Counted from the stretch's first letter, positions 9,101 through 16,915 are shown. The stretch: DNA of 64,000 nucleotides from JACMLC01 sp963817025 (GCA_963817025.1 CAWFML010000001.1:496001-560000); one strand, 5' to 3'. The notes: generated by a model not told the origin, from the sequence alone. Numbers and translations: made by a program.

Positions 9101-9533
9101 CGACAACCCGAACAACAACATCATCCAGCGCGCGAACTTCAACCCGAATTTTTCCGGCTCTATCTTCGGAGACGGGACGCCAGGCAATTACCTTAATCCG
9201 GCTGCGTTCGTTATCTCGCGCCCCAGACTGGATGGAGCAGCCGTCGGAGTGGTGACGAATGGCTCGTTTGACCGCAACGCGCCCTTTGGCAACACGCCGC
9301 GCAATGGTTTTCGCGGGCCGGGGCAAAAGAACATGGACTTCTCCATCGTCAAGTTCATCCCCTTCACAGAGCGCGTGCGCGGAGAGTTTCGCACGGAATT
9401 CTTCAACATCTTCAACTGGGTCAATTTAGCGAACCCGAACTCAAACCTCGCCAATCTTGCGACCTTTGGCAAAATCACGCAGACCAGCACAGGGCCGCGC
9501 GTGATCCAGTTTGCGTTCAAGCTAAATTTCTAA
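6120..9533 (+). CDS. Oar-like TonB-dependent receptor with carboxypeptidase-regulatory domain
   Basis: The ATG at 6120 is preferred over a TTG at 6114 because AGGAGG (6106-6111) sits 8 nt upstream. The product is about 1137 aa. It has a signal peptide (hydrophobic residues about 6-24, ending near AGRTPAQN), a CarboxypepD_reg-like beta-sandwich (about 28-110: GTVVDAAGARVPGAAV), a TonB plug (about 120-260, with RDSIISVNGQRP- and GGNIEAVTKSGSNDFHG-type motifs) and a long beta-barrel ending in the aromatic residue typical of outer-membrane proteins. Acidobacteria and Bacteroidetes use such receptors to import bulky oligosaccharides, peptides or lipids with TonB energy. The substrate is unknown; the acyl-activating enzymes downstream and the shared TetR operator suggest a lipid or aromatic compound. 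A hairpin at 9535-9559 follows the stop. Confidence 0.93.
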   Translation: MLQRRWFVMLMLIGILMSAVAGRTPAQNATGQLSGTVVDAAGARVPGAAVKITNLDTALERQVVTGEEGNFAVQLLPPGRYRAEVSAQGFRSVVVEEIDVNVAQTATVDIRLEAGSVEGGVVTVTAVQPLVQQESSQVGRVMEETQIRQLPLPTRNFQQLLTLSPGTYANVSNNTELGRGDSIISVNGQRPTSNNVRINGVDANSIGTNSTPNLAVPATDSLQEFIVQTSLYDASQGRNAGGNIEAVTKSGSNDFHGNVYEFFRNRSLNANEAFLKAAGQQKPVLSRNQFGGTVGGPLVQDRAFFFASYQGTRERNGASLVNSLMSPTLPVFLSDNNRTAAGIVAAFNAYNATLPAGQQQLPLTVAQINPVALAILQARLASGQFAIPSPTTGSGLTPISDISRFREDQLNANVDVKLSDVHSISGKAFTATNPTRQANFSFAGLGNGSTQLPGFGSSLQIKQTLISLADNYVFSPNVVNQARFGFSRLRVTSTPEEPFTAQQFGINSPLAGAFPGLPTITVAGLFTLGSSTFADQSSRINAWSVNDTLSYVHGNHRFRFGGEYRYSQVNFYFNAFSRGFLQFSPNTANPASAFVNFLTGNGISIIGSGVYDRALRTNDFAAYVTDDWKVTSRLTLNLGLRYDYYGYPTDIRGRLVNFIPEQFRIGGPANGFVQAGNATNPIPGVPLVDDGLVPNDRNNFAPRVGFAYTLSEENRLVVRGGYGIYYDRLSTRYANTQLLNFPYLALAVGLVNSAGAPVFRPLSNPFIQVPQPTQFPVAATIPSPLTPLAPVVGVPISGLFIDPQLRTPYIQQYNVNVQWEFLNNYLLEVGYVGSNGRKLLQVITLNQPVFNPATNSFFAPFGTALSTQKNASGGIQQVQSSSNSKYNSLQISVTKRFSDGLQFLSAYTLGKSEDYYSGGAGGGVNEIATLPGDQRDWRTNFGPSDFDRRHRFVTSFVYDLPKVEAESGIAKALLNNWQVAGILTLQTGLPFSVIDNPNNNIIQRANFNPNFSGSIFGDGTPGNYLNPAAFVISRPRLDGAAVGVVTNGSFDRNAPFGNTPRNGFRGPGQKNMDFSIVKFIPFTERVRGEFRTEFFNIFNWVNLANPNSNLANLATFGKITQTSTGPRVIQFAFKLNF

Positions 9534-9534
9534 A

Positions 9535-9559
9535 ACGCTCATCAGACTTTGATGAGCGT
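9535..9559 (+). terminator. Hairpin after the TonB-dependent receptor
   Basis: ACGCTCATCA (9535-9544) and TGATGAGCGT (9550-9559) pair perfectly across a 5-nt loop two bases after the stop codon. There is no T-run, so it may act with Rho or as an mRNA-stabilising 3' end. Confidence 0.5.
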
Positions 9560-9592
9560 CAGGCCATGAACAGAAATGGAAGAGAGCGACCG

Positions 9593-9657
9593 TCCACGAA
9601 GCCACGCGAAACATCTCGAACAAAATTCATATTTAATGTTTCGCGTGGCTTCGTGGA
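9593..9657. repeat. Perfect 22-bp inverted repeat with CCACGAAG words
   Basis: Left arm 9593-9614 and right arm 9636-9657 are perfect reverse complements, built from 8-nt words CCACGAAG and CCACGCGA; the loop is AT-rich. It belongs to the same general style as family B but has a different word. It lies between the receptor and hydrolase genes. Confidence 0.75.
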
Positions 9658-9724
9658 TAAAAAAAATTTCCGGTTGTTGAGAACGTCTTCTCTTTAGAGC
9701 TTGGGTTAACTTAAACTTCAGAGC

Positions 9725-10528
9725 ATGCCGAAGATTCAGACGGGCGAAATAGAGCTGTACTACGAAGAGCATGGCGCGGGCGAGCCGCTGGTTTTGATTC
9801 CGGGTTTTGGCAACGGGCTTTGGATCTGGTTCAAACAGATTCCGGCTTTCGCAGAAAACTTTCGCGTCGTCGCCTTTGACCCGCGCGGCATCTCGCGTTC
9901 CGTGGCTCCCGACACTCCGGTCTCGATAAGACTGATCGCAGACGATGTGGCCCAGTTGCTCGGCGCGCTTTCAATCGAGAGCGCGCACATTCTCGGAGCT
10001 TCCTTTGGCGGGTTCGTCGCGCAGGAATTCGCGCTGGCCTACCCGCGGATGACGCGCAGCCTGATTCTCTGCTGCACGAGCTTTGGCGGCATCAATCACA
10101 TTCCGCCGCCGCTCGCCACTTTGCAAGCCATTGCTTCGACAAGGGGATTGAACACAGAGGAGCGCGTCAGGGAAAACCTGCTGCTGGCTTTTTCGCCCGG
10201 TTATCTGGAAGAGCAGAGCGAGGAAGTAAAGAGCGTGATAGAGATGCGCGCACAGAATCCCGTGCCTGAACGTGCTTATCTGCATCAACTGCAAGCGGCC
10301 AGAGACTTCAGCACGGAAACGCGCGTCTCTGAAATCAAAGCGCCGACGCTCGTTATCACAGGCGACGACGACATCATCGTCCCATACGATAACTCGCTCA
10401 ATCTGGCGCACAAAATTCCGGCGGCAGAGCTTGTCATTCTCAAAGGCGGCAGCCACACATTCTTTATCGAGCGCGCGGAAGAGTTTAATCGCGCCGTCGT
10501 CAAATTTATAGAACAACAATATCCGTAA
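9725..10528 (+). CDS. Alpha/beta hydrolase (3-oxoadipate enol-lactonase / BioH-like fold)
   Basis: The 267-aa cytoplasmic enzyme has the oxyanion segment LIPGFGNG (about 24-31), the nucleophile elbow G91-A-S93-F-G95, an acidic residue in TGDDD (about 213-216) and H244 in GGSHTFF, giving a complete Ser-Asp-His triad. No signal peptide is seen. Relatives cleave esters, lactones or thioesters, and the family name alone does not fix the substrate. It is followed 13 nt later by the KAS III-like gene, so the two are likely co-transcribed. An acyl thioesterase or ester hydrolase role next to acyl-chain enzymes is plausible. Confidence 0.85.
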   Translation: MPKIQTGEIELYYEEHGAGEPLVLIPGFGNGLWIWFKQIPAFAENFRVVAFDPRGISRSVAPDTPVSIRLIADDVAQLLGALSIESAHILGASFGGFVAQEFALAYPRMTRSLILCCTSFGGINHIPPPLATLQAIASTRGLNTEERVRENLLLAFSPGYLEEQSEEVKSVIEMRAQNPVPERAYLHQLQAARDFSTETRVSEIKAPTLVITGDDDIIVPYDNSLNLAHKIPAAELVILKGGSHTFFIERAEEFNRAVVKFIEQQYP

Positions 10529-10541
10529 GGGCATATTAAGA

Positions 10542-11531
10542 ATGCGTTATGCAAGAATCACCGGCACAGGCTCATACGTCCCGGAAAAAATTCTGACTAA
10601 CGATGACCTCAGCCGCATGGTCGGCGAGGATGTCAGAGAGTTTGTCTCGCAGGTGCTGGGCATAGAGGAGCGTCACGTCTGCGCTGCCGATGAGAGCACT
10701 GCTGACCTTGCGACCGAAGCCGCGCGCAAGGCTCTGCAAGCAGCGGGCGTCGAGGCGGAGAGCGTAGACCTCATCATCCTTGCGACGGACACGCCGGAAT
10801 ACATCTCGCCCGCCACTTCGGTCGTCGTACAGCACAGGCTCGGCGCAAAGAACGCGGGTACTTTTGACATCAACTGCGCCTGCGCGGGCTTTGTGACCGC
10901 GCTCGATACCGCATCGAAGTATGTCATCGCAGACGACAGTTACAAAAACGTGCTCGTCATCGGCGCATACGCGATGAGCAAATATGTTGACTGGACAGAG
11001 AAGAAGACCGCGACCATCTTTGCGGACGGCGCGGGCGCGGTTCTCTTGCAGGCGGCGGAAGACGGCCCCGGCTTTCTGGCTTCAAAGCTCGTAGCCGAAG
11101 GCAGCTATCACGACCACATGGGAATTTATGCGGGCGGGACGCAGATGCCGATGACGGAAGAAATCCTGCGCGAAGGCATGTGGGGCAAAGTTCGCTTTGC
11201 CAAAAAATATCCGTCAGCGGTCAACACGGAAGGCTGGCCCGCTATCGTCTATGACGTGCTAGGGAAATGCGATTTGACCTTAGACGACGTGGCCCTTTTT
11301 CTGTTCACGCAGGTCAACCTGAGCACGATCAGGGAAGTGATGAGCAATCTCTCTCTCCCGATGGAGCGCACGCATACGGTGATGCGGAAATGGGGCTACA
11401 CGGGTTCGGCCTGCATCCCTATGGTTTTGGATGACGCCGTCAGAGAAGGCAAGCTCAAACCGGGCGACATCTTCGTGATGTGCGCTTCCGGCGGCGGACT
11501 CAACATGGCCTGCGCAGCCTTTCGATTTTAG
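10542..11531 (+). CDS. KAS III (FabH)-like thiolase-fold protein with altered active site
   Basis: The 329-aa protein aligns by eye along its whole length with FabH: N-terminal GTGSYVPEKILTN, the nucleophile loop DINCACAGF (Cys114), GDGAGAVLL-type FADGAGAVLL, and the C-terminal GGGL. In FabH the Cys works with a His in HQAN and an Asn in the GNTSAAS loop. Here those positions read T256-QVN and G-Y286-TGSA, so both His and Asn are missing while Cys is kept. This is unlike a decarboxylating condensing enzyme and more like acyltransferases or thioester-transfer members of the family. The neighbours (hydrolase before; acyl-CoA synthetase, MaoC and MFS after) support an acyl-chain role. The stop codon abuts a heptad repeat element. 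Confidence 0.85.
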   Translation: MRYARITGTGSYVPEKILTNDDLSRMVGEDVREFVSQVLGIEERHVCAADESTADLATEAARKALQAAGVEAESVDLIILATDTPEYISPATSVVVQHRLGAKNAGTFDINCACAGFVTALDTASKYVIADDSYKNVLVIGAYAMSKYVDWTEKKTATIFADGAGAVLLQAAEDGPGFLASKLVAEGSYHDHMGIYAGGTQMPMTEEILREGMWGKVRFAKKYPSAVNTEGWPAIVYDVLGKCDLTLDDVALFLFTQVNLSTIREVMSNLSLPMERTHTVMRKWGYTGSACIPMVLDDAVREGKLKPGDIFVMCASGGGLNMACAAFRF

Positions 11532-11604
11532 ATTGCGGATTGCGGATTTATAAAAGCAAAAGTCTTCTGCTTCTTAACTCCGCAATCCGCAATCCGCAAT
11601 TCGC
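11531..11604. repeat. Heptad inverted repeat, family A copy 2
   Basis: GATTGCGGATTGCGG (11531-11545) pairs with CCGCAATCCGCAATC (11580-11594), and a third CGCAATT word follows. The element fills the whole spacer between the KAS III stop and the acyl-CoA synthetase ATG. It therefore occupies the place where a Shine-Dalgarno would be expected. Confidence 0.8.
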
Positions 11605-13413
11605 ATGAAGTATCAAAACATCTACTCTCTCTTCCGCGAGCGCGTGGAGCATTACAGCCTGCGCGATGGCGACGAGCGCGGGCGTGATGCCTTTTATTTC
11701 CGCCGGCAGGGGCGTTGGGAAGGCATCTCCTGGGAACGCTTTGACCGCGAGGCGCATGAGTTCGGCCTTGCGCTGCTGGCTTCCGGGCTGGCGCGCGGCG
11801 CTGCTGTGTGTGTCTTGATGGGTAATGTTCCCGAGTGGCCCATCAGCGACATCGGCACGATCAGCGCGGGCGGCGTTGGCTGCGGACTCTACCCTACAAG
11901 CTCTGCGGAGCAGTGCCAGTACATCATCAATCACTCGGACGCAGAGTTCGTTTTAGTAGACACCAGACAACAGCTCGATAAGATTCTGAGCGTTCGAGAC
12001 AAGCTGCCGAAAGTCAAAGCCGTCATCGCGCTTGACGAAGTGGCTGCACGCACGGCTGCGGGCGTTATCAGCTACAAAGATTTTCTGCGGCTCGGAAGAG
12101 ACAACCGCGCGAGCTTTCAGTCGCTGCTCAGGGAACGCGCCGAAACCGCGCGGGCGGATGATACAGCGATTATGGTTTACACCTCCGGGACGACGGGCTT
12201 GCCGAAGGGCGCGTGTCTGAGCCATCGCTATATTCTTAATAGCGTCGAATCCCTGCGCCGGACGATTCCGATTTACGACACGGATGTTTCCTTCTCTTAT
12301 CTTCCCTATTGCCACGTCGCCGAACGCATCTCAGGTCTCTACAACCGCCTTTACGCGGGCGCGTCCGCTTACTTCGTTGACGACCTGACAAAGCTCTGGG
12401 AGTACATGCTGGAAGTAAAGCCGACTGTGTTTGCGAGCCTGCCGCGCTTCTTTGAAAAAATTCACGCGCGCGTGTTGGCCGACCTCGAAAAAGATTCTCA
12501 TGAAGAACAGCATCGCTTTCATGAAGCCCTCGCCGCCGGGCGCGCACTGAGTCGCCTGCGACAGGAGAGAAAAATTATTCCGGCGGAATTGCAAACAGAG
12601 TATCAGGAAAAAGCTCTGCCGGTATTAAGCAGAGTCAACAACTATTTCGGCGGGCGGATGCGGCTGGCAACTTCCGGCGGCGCGCCTTTGCTGCTGGAAG
12701 TCGCAGAGTTCTTTGATGCGGCGGGCATCCCAATCTTGCAGGCTTACGGGCTGACGGAAAATATCTGCGTCGCCTTTAATCGCCCGGACGATTACAAGTT
12801 CGGCACGGTCGGCCCTCCTATGCCGGGCTGCGCTATAGAAATTGCTGCCGACGGAGAAATCCTCGTCCGCAGCGAGATGATGTTTAGCGGCTATTACAAG
12901 CAGCCGGATCAGACTGCGGAGGTGATGCGCGACGGCTGGCTCCTGACGGGCGATCTGGGCGAGATGGACGCGGACGGGTTTCTGAAAATCACTGGCCGCA
13001 AGAAAGAGTTGATAGTCATGTCCACGGGCAAGAACGTCGCGCCCGCGCTGATTGAAAACCTGCTCAAGGAACATCACCTCATCAGCCATGCGCTCGTCTA
13101 TGGCGAAAGCAAGAGTTATCTGGTCGCCCTCTTGACGCTCAATCCTGTGGAGGCGGAAGAGCATGCGCGTGCGCGCGGGATTGAGTATCAAAACTTCGCA
13201 GACCTGACGCGGCACGCAGAGATGACCAGGCTAGTACAGAAAATCGTCGAGAGCGTCAACGCCAGAGTTTCTTCAAGCGAAGCCGTCAAAAAATTCATAG
13301 TCCTAGACCGCGACTTTCAGATTGAAACGGACGAAGTGACGCCGACCATGAAGCTCAAGCGCAACATCGTGACCGGGAGATACAGCGAAGTTTTACAGAG
13401 CATGTATAGCTGA
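11605..13413 (+). CDS. Long-chain acyl-CoA synthetase (AMP-forming, FadD15-like)
   Basis: The 602-aa ANL-superfamily enzyme has the A3 motif MVYTSGTTGLPKG (190-202), the AYGLTE motif in the middle, TGDLGEMDADGFLKITGRKKE (about 447-466) and the catalytic Lys region TPTMKLKRN near the C-terminus. It would activate a fatty or other carboxylic acid with ATP to an acyl-AMP and then to acyl-CoA. Length and motif order fit the long-chain FadD15/LACS type. The ATG follows directly on the repeat element with no Shine-Dalgarno, so initiation must be weak, coupled or leaderless-like. It sits in a plus-strand series with KAS III-like, MaoC and hydrolase genes. Confidence 0.92.
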   Translation: MKYQNIYSLFRERVEHYSLRDGDERGRDAFYFRRQGRWEGISWERFDREAHEFGLALLASGLARGAAVCVLMGNVPEWPISDIGTISAGGVGCGLYPTSSAEQCQYIINHSDAEFVLVDTRQQLDKILSVRDKLPKVKAVIALDEVAARTAAGVISYKDFLRLGRDNRASFQSLLRERAETARADDTAIMVYTSGTTGLPKGACLSHRYILNSVESLRRTIPIYDTDVSFSYLPYCHVAERISGLYNRLYAGASAYFVDDLTKLWEYMLEVKPTVFASLPRFFEKIHARVLADLEKDSHEEQHRFHEALAAGRALSRLRQERKIIPAELQTEYQEKALPVLSRVNNYFGGRMRLATSGGAPLLLEVAEFFDAAGIPILQAYGLTENICVAFNRPDDYKFGTVGPPMPGCAIEIAADGEILVRSEMMFSGYYKQPDQTAEVMRDGWLLTGDLGEMDADGFLKITGRKKELIVMSTGKNVAPALIENLLKEHHLISHALVYGESKSYLVALLTLNPVEAEEHARARGIEYQNFADLTRHAEMTRLVQKIVESVNARVSSSEAVKKFIVLDRDFQIETDEVTPTMKLKRNIVTGRYSEVLQSMYS

Positions 13414-13443
13414 GACGGCTATCAAACGCAGGCACGAATTCAT

Positions 13444-13550
13444 TCAACCCTTTGCGCTTTGAGTCTTTCTTTGTTTGCGCCCCCAGCGTGAAACGGTTTT
13501 ATTTCTCGCAAAGGCGCAAAGATAAGAAGTAAGGCGCAAAGGGTTGAGAG
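13444..13550. repeat. Family B palindrome, copy 1 (GCGCAAAG words)
   Basis: Starts with CAACCCTTTGCGC and ends with GCGCAAAGGGTTGA, the two ends being inverted copies. Inner arms carry TTTGCGCCCCCAGCGTGAAAC-like and CTCGCAAAGGCGCAAAG words. It lies between the synthetase and exported hydrolase genes. Confidence 0.75.
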
Positions 13551-13603
13551 GTCGTCTCAAAAAGCTTAGCCAGCGAAACTTGTTTTCAGGAGCACACGAG
13601 AAA

Positions 13604-14542
13604 ATGTCAGACCACATCAAAGCCACAAAGCGCAAAAATATATTCATAAAGCGCAAAAATATATCCATCACGCTTCTTGCGTCTCTGCTCATCCTCTTTT
13701 GTTTCGCAGCCGCCAGCGCGCAACAGCCTGCGCCCCCGGTTGAAAAGGAAGTCACTATCTACGGGACGAAGATTCATTACCTTGAGGCCGGAAGCGGCCC
13801 GACAGTGATTTTGCTGCACGGGCTTGGCGGCAGCACAAACAACTGGGCTTTGAACACCTCTGCGCTGGCACGCAACTTTCGCGTCATCGTGCCTGACCAG
13901 ATTGGCTTCGGACGCTCTGACAAACCGTTTATCAACTATCGCATCAGCACGTACGTTGACTTTCTCGACGCGCTCTACAAAGAGCTGAAGATCGAGCGCG
14001 CGTCGCTGGTCGGCAATTCGATGGGCGGGTGGATTGCGGCCAGCTATGCGCTCGCGCATCCCGAAAAGGTCGAGCGGCTAGTGCTGGTGGACGCAGCGGG
14101 CTTTGCGCCGCCGGAGAATTTTGATGTGCGGCAACTTGCCGCGATGAATCCCTCGACGCGCGAAGGAATGAAGCGGCTGGCCGCTCTGGTCTTCTATAAC
14201 AAACAACTTTTCCTGACGGACTCTGCCATTGACCTGCTGCTCACGCAGCGCATCAAGGCTGGCGACGGCTATACCATTCAGAGCCTCAACGAATCCATCG
14301 CGCGCCGCGAAGACCTGCTCGACAATCGCCTGTCGGCCATCAAGCAGCCGACGCTGATCATCTGGGGACGCAACGACGGGTTGACGCCGCTCGCGCAGTT
14401 CGGTGAAAGATTTCAGAAAGAGATCGGCGGCTCGCAGCTCATCGTCTTTGAAGAGTGCGGGCATTTCCCGCAGGTCGAGAAGGCAGCCGAGTTCAATGCC
14501 GCGCTACTCAAATTTCTGACGCTACCCGCGATGTCAAAGTAG
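13604..14542 (+). CDS. Exported alpha/beta hydrolase
   Basis: The start at 13604 is chosen because AGGAG (13588-13592) precedes it; the frame is open further upstream only because it runs through a repeat element. The 312-aa product has a basic N-terminus, a hydrophobic segment (about 21-37) and an AASAQ cleavage site, so it is secreted or periplasmic. The mature domain has HGLGG (72-76), nucleophile S139 in GNSMGG, an Asp in WGRNDGLTP and a His in ECGHFPQ: a complete triad. It resembles C-C bond or ester hydrolases of the 2-hydroxymuconate semialdehyde hydrolase or haloperoxidase type. In this cluster it may free an acid outside the cytoplasm for uptake (inference). Confidence 0.85.
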   Translation: MSDHIKATKRKNIFIKRKNISITLLASLLILFCFAAASAQQPAPPVEKEVTIYGTKIHYLEAGSGPTVILLHGLGGSTNNWALNTSALARNFRVIVPDQIGFGRSDKPFINYRISTYVDFLDALYKELKIERASLVGNSMGGWIAASYALAHPEKVERLVLVDAAGFAPPENFDVRQLAAMNPSTREGMKRLAALVFYNKQLFLTDSAIDLLLTQRIKAGDGYTIQSLNESIARREDLLDNRLSAIKQPTLIIWGRNDGLTPLAQFGERFQKEIGGSQLIVFEECGHFPQVEKAAEFNAALLKFLTLPAMSK

Positions 14543-14573
14543 GCTTTGATTTTAAAACTCAAGTTAAAAGAAG

Positions 14574-14682
14574 CTTCAACTCTTTGCGCCTTCTCTCTTA
14601 TCTTTGCGCCTTTGCGCGAAACACGAACGTTTCACGCAAAGGCGCAAAAAGAGAAAAACTCAAGGGCGCAAAGATGGCTTGA
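14574..14682. repeat. Family B palindrome, copy 2
   Basis: Two nested pairs: outer CAACTCTTTGCGCC / GGGCGCAAAG and inner CTTTGCGCCTTTGCGCGAAAC / GTTTCACGCAAAGGCGCAAA. It lies between the exported hydrolase and the MaoC gene, inside an apparent operon. Confidence 0.75.
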
Positions 14683-14700
14683 AGTGGAAGGAAAAAGTTT

Positions 14701-15096
14701 ATGGATATAAAAATCGGCGATACAGCATCCCTGTCAAGAACGATTACGGATGAAGACATACGCGCGTTTGCAGAGCTGACGGGCGATCACAATCCTGTTC
14801 ATCTGGATGACAGCTTTGCTAAAGGAACACGCTTCGGTCGCCGCATCGCGCACGGGATGTTGAGCGCGTCCTTAATCTCCGCCCTGCTGGCAAACGAGTT
14901 GCCGGGCGATGGCACAGTCTATCTCAGCCAGACATTGAAATTTGTCGCGCCCGTTTATCCGGGTGACACTGTGACGGCGCGCGTGACCGTCACGAACGTT
15001 AGAGCAGACAAGCCTATCTTGACTCTGGAGACTGTGTGTCTCAACCAGAACGGCGAGACGCTGATTAAGGGCGAAGCGGTGGTGCTGAAAACGTAA
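14701..15096 (+). CDS. MaoC-like (R)-specific enoyl-CoA hydratase
   Basis: The 131-aa single hot-dog-fold protein shows the hydratase-2 motif: AFAELTGDHNPVHLDD followed by GRRIAHGMLSASLIS, with the catalytic Asp and His in place. It hydrates trans-2-enoyl-CoA to (R)-3-hydroxyacyl-CoA, linking beta-oxidation with polyester or lipid synthesis. Length is typical of PhaJ-type enzymes. AGGAA lies upstream of the ATG. The MFS gene begins 16 nt downstream. Together with the acyl-CoA synthetase it suggests that fatty-acid-like substrates are handled by this locus. Confidence 0.9.
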   Translation: MDIKIGDTASLSRTITDEDIRAFAELTGDHNPVHLDDSFAKGTRFGRRIAHGMLSASLISALLANELPGDGTVYLSQTLKFVAPVYPGDTVTARVTVTNVRADKPILTLETVCLNQNGETLIKGEAVVLKT

Positions 15097-15112
15097 GCTT
15101 AAAATACAAGGC

Positions 15113-16432
15113 GTGAGGGCAGAGATAAAAAAGATGCCAGATAAAACGGTTATCAAACAAGGCGCGGTCGAGAAGGCAACTGCCGCCGTGGCAAGAGTGC
15201 CAGCCTATTCATGGTATGCGCTGGCCCTTTTGACAACGGTCTATGTCATGAATTTTTTAGACCGTACAGTCATCTATATCCTGCTCAAGCCGATCAAGGA
15301 TGAGATGGCGTTTTCAGACTTTCAACTGGCGTTGCTCGGCTCAACGTCTTTCACAATCTTTTACACGCTGCTCGGCATTCCCTTCGGGCGCATGGCCGAC
15401 TCTGCCGTGCGGAAAAATATGATCGCGGTGGGGCTTGCCGTGTGGAGCCTCTTTTCCGGCCTGACAGGATTTGCCACAGGCTTCTGGTCTATCTTTTTCT
15501 GTCGCGTCATGGTCGGGGTCGGTGAGGCGACGCTCGGCCCTGCCGCGCTCTCGCTGCTGAGCGATTATTTTCCGCCGCGCATGCGCGCCACTGTGCAGGC
15601 AGTTTATTCTTCCGGCATCGCCATCGGCGGCGGCATCGCGTTTCTGCTCGGCGGCAGGGTCGCGGAGGCTTACAACTGGCGCTGGGCTTTTTATCTGCTC
15701 GGATTTCCCGGACTGATTCTCGCCGCGCTGGTTTTCTTTCTCAAAGAAGAACCGCGCGGGCGCACGGAAAGCTCTCAGGCCGGTTTCAGCAGCCGCGACT
15801 GGAAGATACTGTTTCGCTCAGCTCCTCTGCGTTACCTGTTTCTGGGTTACGCGCTGTTCGGGCTGGCCGCGAACAATCTGGGGTTCTGGGGCACACAATT
15901 TTTCGTGCGGTTTCACGGGATGAGCCTCACGACGTTTGGCCTAGTGGCCGGAATCCTCTCGATTGTGGCCGGAGTGCCGGGAACGATTATGGGAGGCTAT
16001 GTCTCAGACTGGTTTCGCCGTTTCGGGAAAGGCGGGCGCATGCTCTTTAGCGCGTGCGCGGCCCTCATCTCAATCCCGCTCTGGTTCGGGCTGCTCTTTA
16101 GCAGTAACGTCGCGCTGTTGGTGGTAATCAATTTCCTGCTGCTCGGTCTGGCGCTGGTCTGGCTTGGGCCAGCCGCAGCAGACGTTCATGACATCGCCGG
16201 GCCACAACTGCGCGGACTCGGCATCGGTATCTACTTTTTTACGGTTAACATCTTCGCTTACATCATCGGCTCGCCGCTCATCGGCCTGCTCAACGACCGG
16301 CTGGGCGTCCAAAGTCAGCCCTCTATGATGAGATACTCGCTCCTCATATGCCCGCTGGCCTGTGCCTTGAGCGCGCTGCTGCTCTGGCGTGGAAGCCGCG
16401 CGATGAAAGAGCGAGAGACAAGTGAAGCTTGA
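15113..16432 (+). CDS. MFS transporter, spinster-like family
   Basis: The 439-aa protein has 12 predicted membrane helices and the motif-A-like loop GRMADSAVRKNMIAVG after helix 2. The N-terminal YVMNFLDRTVIYILLKPIKDE and GVGEATLGPAALSLLSDYF segments are typical of spinster-type major facilitators (sphingolipid or organic-acid carriers). A GTG at 15113 and an ATG at 15134 are both possible starts, neither with a strong Shine-Dalgarno. As the last gene of the plus-strand cluster it probably moves the substrate or product of the upstream hydrolases and synthetase across the inner membrane. Confidence 0.9.
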   Translation: MRAEIKKMPDKTVIKQGAVEKATAAVARVPAYSWYALALLTTVYVMNFLDRTVIYILLKPIKDEMAFSDFQLALLGSTSFTIFYTLLGIPFGRMADSAVRKNMIAVGLAVWSLFSGLTGFATGFWSIFFCRVMVGVGEATLGPAALSLLSDYFPPRMRATVQAVYSSGIAIGGGIAFLLGGRVAEAYNWRWAFYLLGFPGLILAALVFFLKEEPRGRTESSQAGFSSRDWKILFRSAPLRYLFLGYALFGLAANNLGFWGTQFFVRFHGMSLTTFGLVAGILSIVAGVPGTIMGGYVSDWFRRFGKGGRMLFSACAALISIPLWFGLLFSSNVALLVVINFLLLGLALVWLGPAAADVHDIAGPQLRGLGIGIYFFTVNIFAYIIGSPLIGLLNDRLGVQSQPSMMRYSLLICPLACALSALLLWRGSRAMKERETSEA

Positions 16433-16438
16433 GAATGC

Positions 16439-16495
16439 GAAAGAATTTTCCCGCAAAGGCGCAAATAAAAAAAGACTCAGGGCGCAAAGAAGATG
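16439..16495. repeat. Family B half element
   Basis: CCCGCAAAGGCGCAAAT is followed by GACTCAGGGCGCAAAG, matching the right half of the family B palindrome. The left half is missing or decayed. A short related stretch (TTTGCGCCACCAGCGCAAAC) recurs at about 16935-16954. Confidence 0.6.
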
Positions 16496-16516
16496 ATTGA
16501 ATGTTTAAAACAGCTC

Positions 16517-16915
16517 TCAGAGCGGCACAAGTTCTGTCGTGGTGGCGCGGGATTTCGCGCGTCCCATGTCTTGCGCGTACTTGATAGAGCCGGGCGTGTG
16601 ATATTTTTCCAGATAGGCGCGGCTGATGGCCGTTTTCAAACGCTCGCTCCTCGTGTGCACGGCGCGGACTGGAATCTCGCGGCCCGCGACATTGATGACG
16701 CCCTGCGGTTCTTTGAGAAAAGTCCTGTACCAGCTACGCTCCTTCAGACTCCACGAGCGCACAAAGACGCGGCCTTCGACGACCACGGCCCAAATGCCTA
16801 TCAAGCGATGCGGCTCTGTGCCTGCGCGCAGGCCCAGAATTTTATCGTCGCGGATAGAGGCCAACATATCGCTATCGAAACGCTGACGGGGTTTCAAACG
16901 CGCGCTCTCCTTCAC
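16517..16915 (-). CDS. DUF2255-type small protein
   Basis: The 132-aa protein has a basic N-terminus and a compact beta-rich core (IGIWAVVVEGRVFVRSW, then LKEPQGVINVAG). This resembles DUF2255 proteins of the FMN-binding split-barrel type. No function is established and no catalytic residues can be named. It stands alone on the minus strand, convergent with the MFS gene and flanked by family B repeat fragments. There is no signal peptide. The assignment rests on overall pattern, so it is moderately sure as a gene and less sure as a family member. Confidence 0.65.
   Translation of the reverse strand: MKESARLKPRQRFDSDMLASIRDDKILGLRAGTEPHRLIGIWAVVVEGRVFVRSWSLKERSWYRTFLKEPQGVINVAGREIPVRAVHTRSERLKTAISRAYLEKYHTPGSIKYAQDMGRAKSRATTTELVPL

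Noticed and set aside
13544..13603. Upstream start for the exported alpha/beta hydrolase
   Set aside because: The extra 20 residues would come from a repeat element, and the ATG at 13604 has AGGAG.
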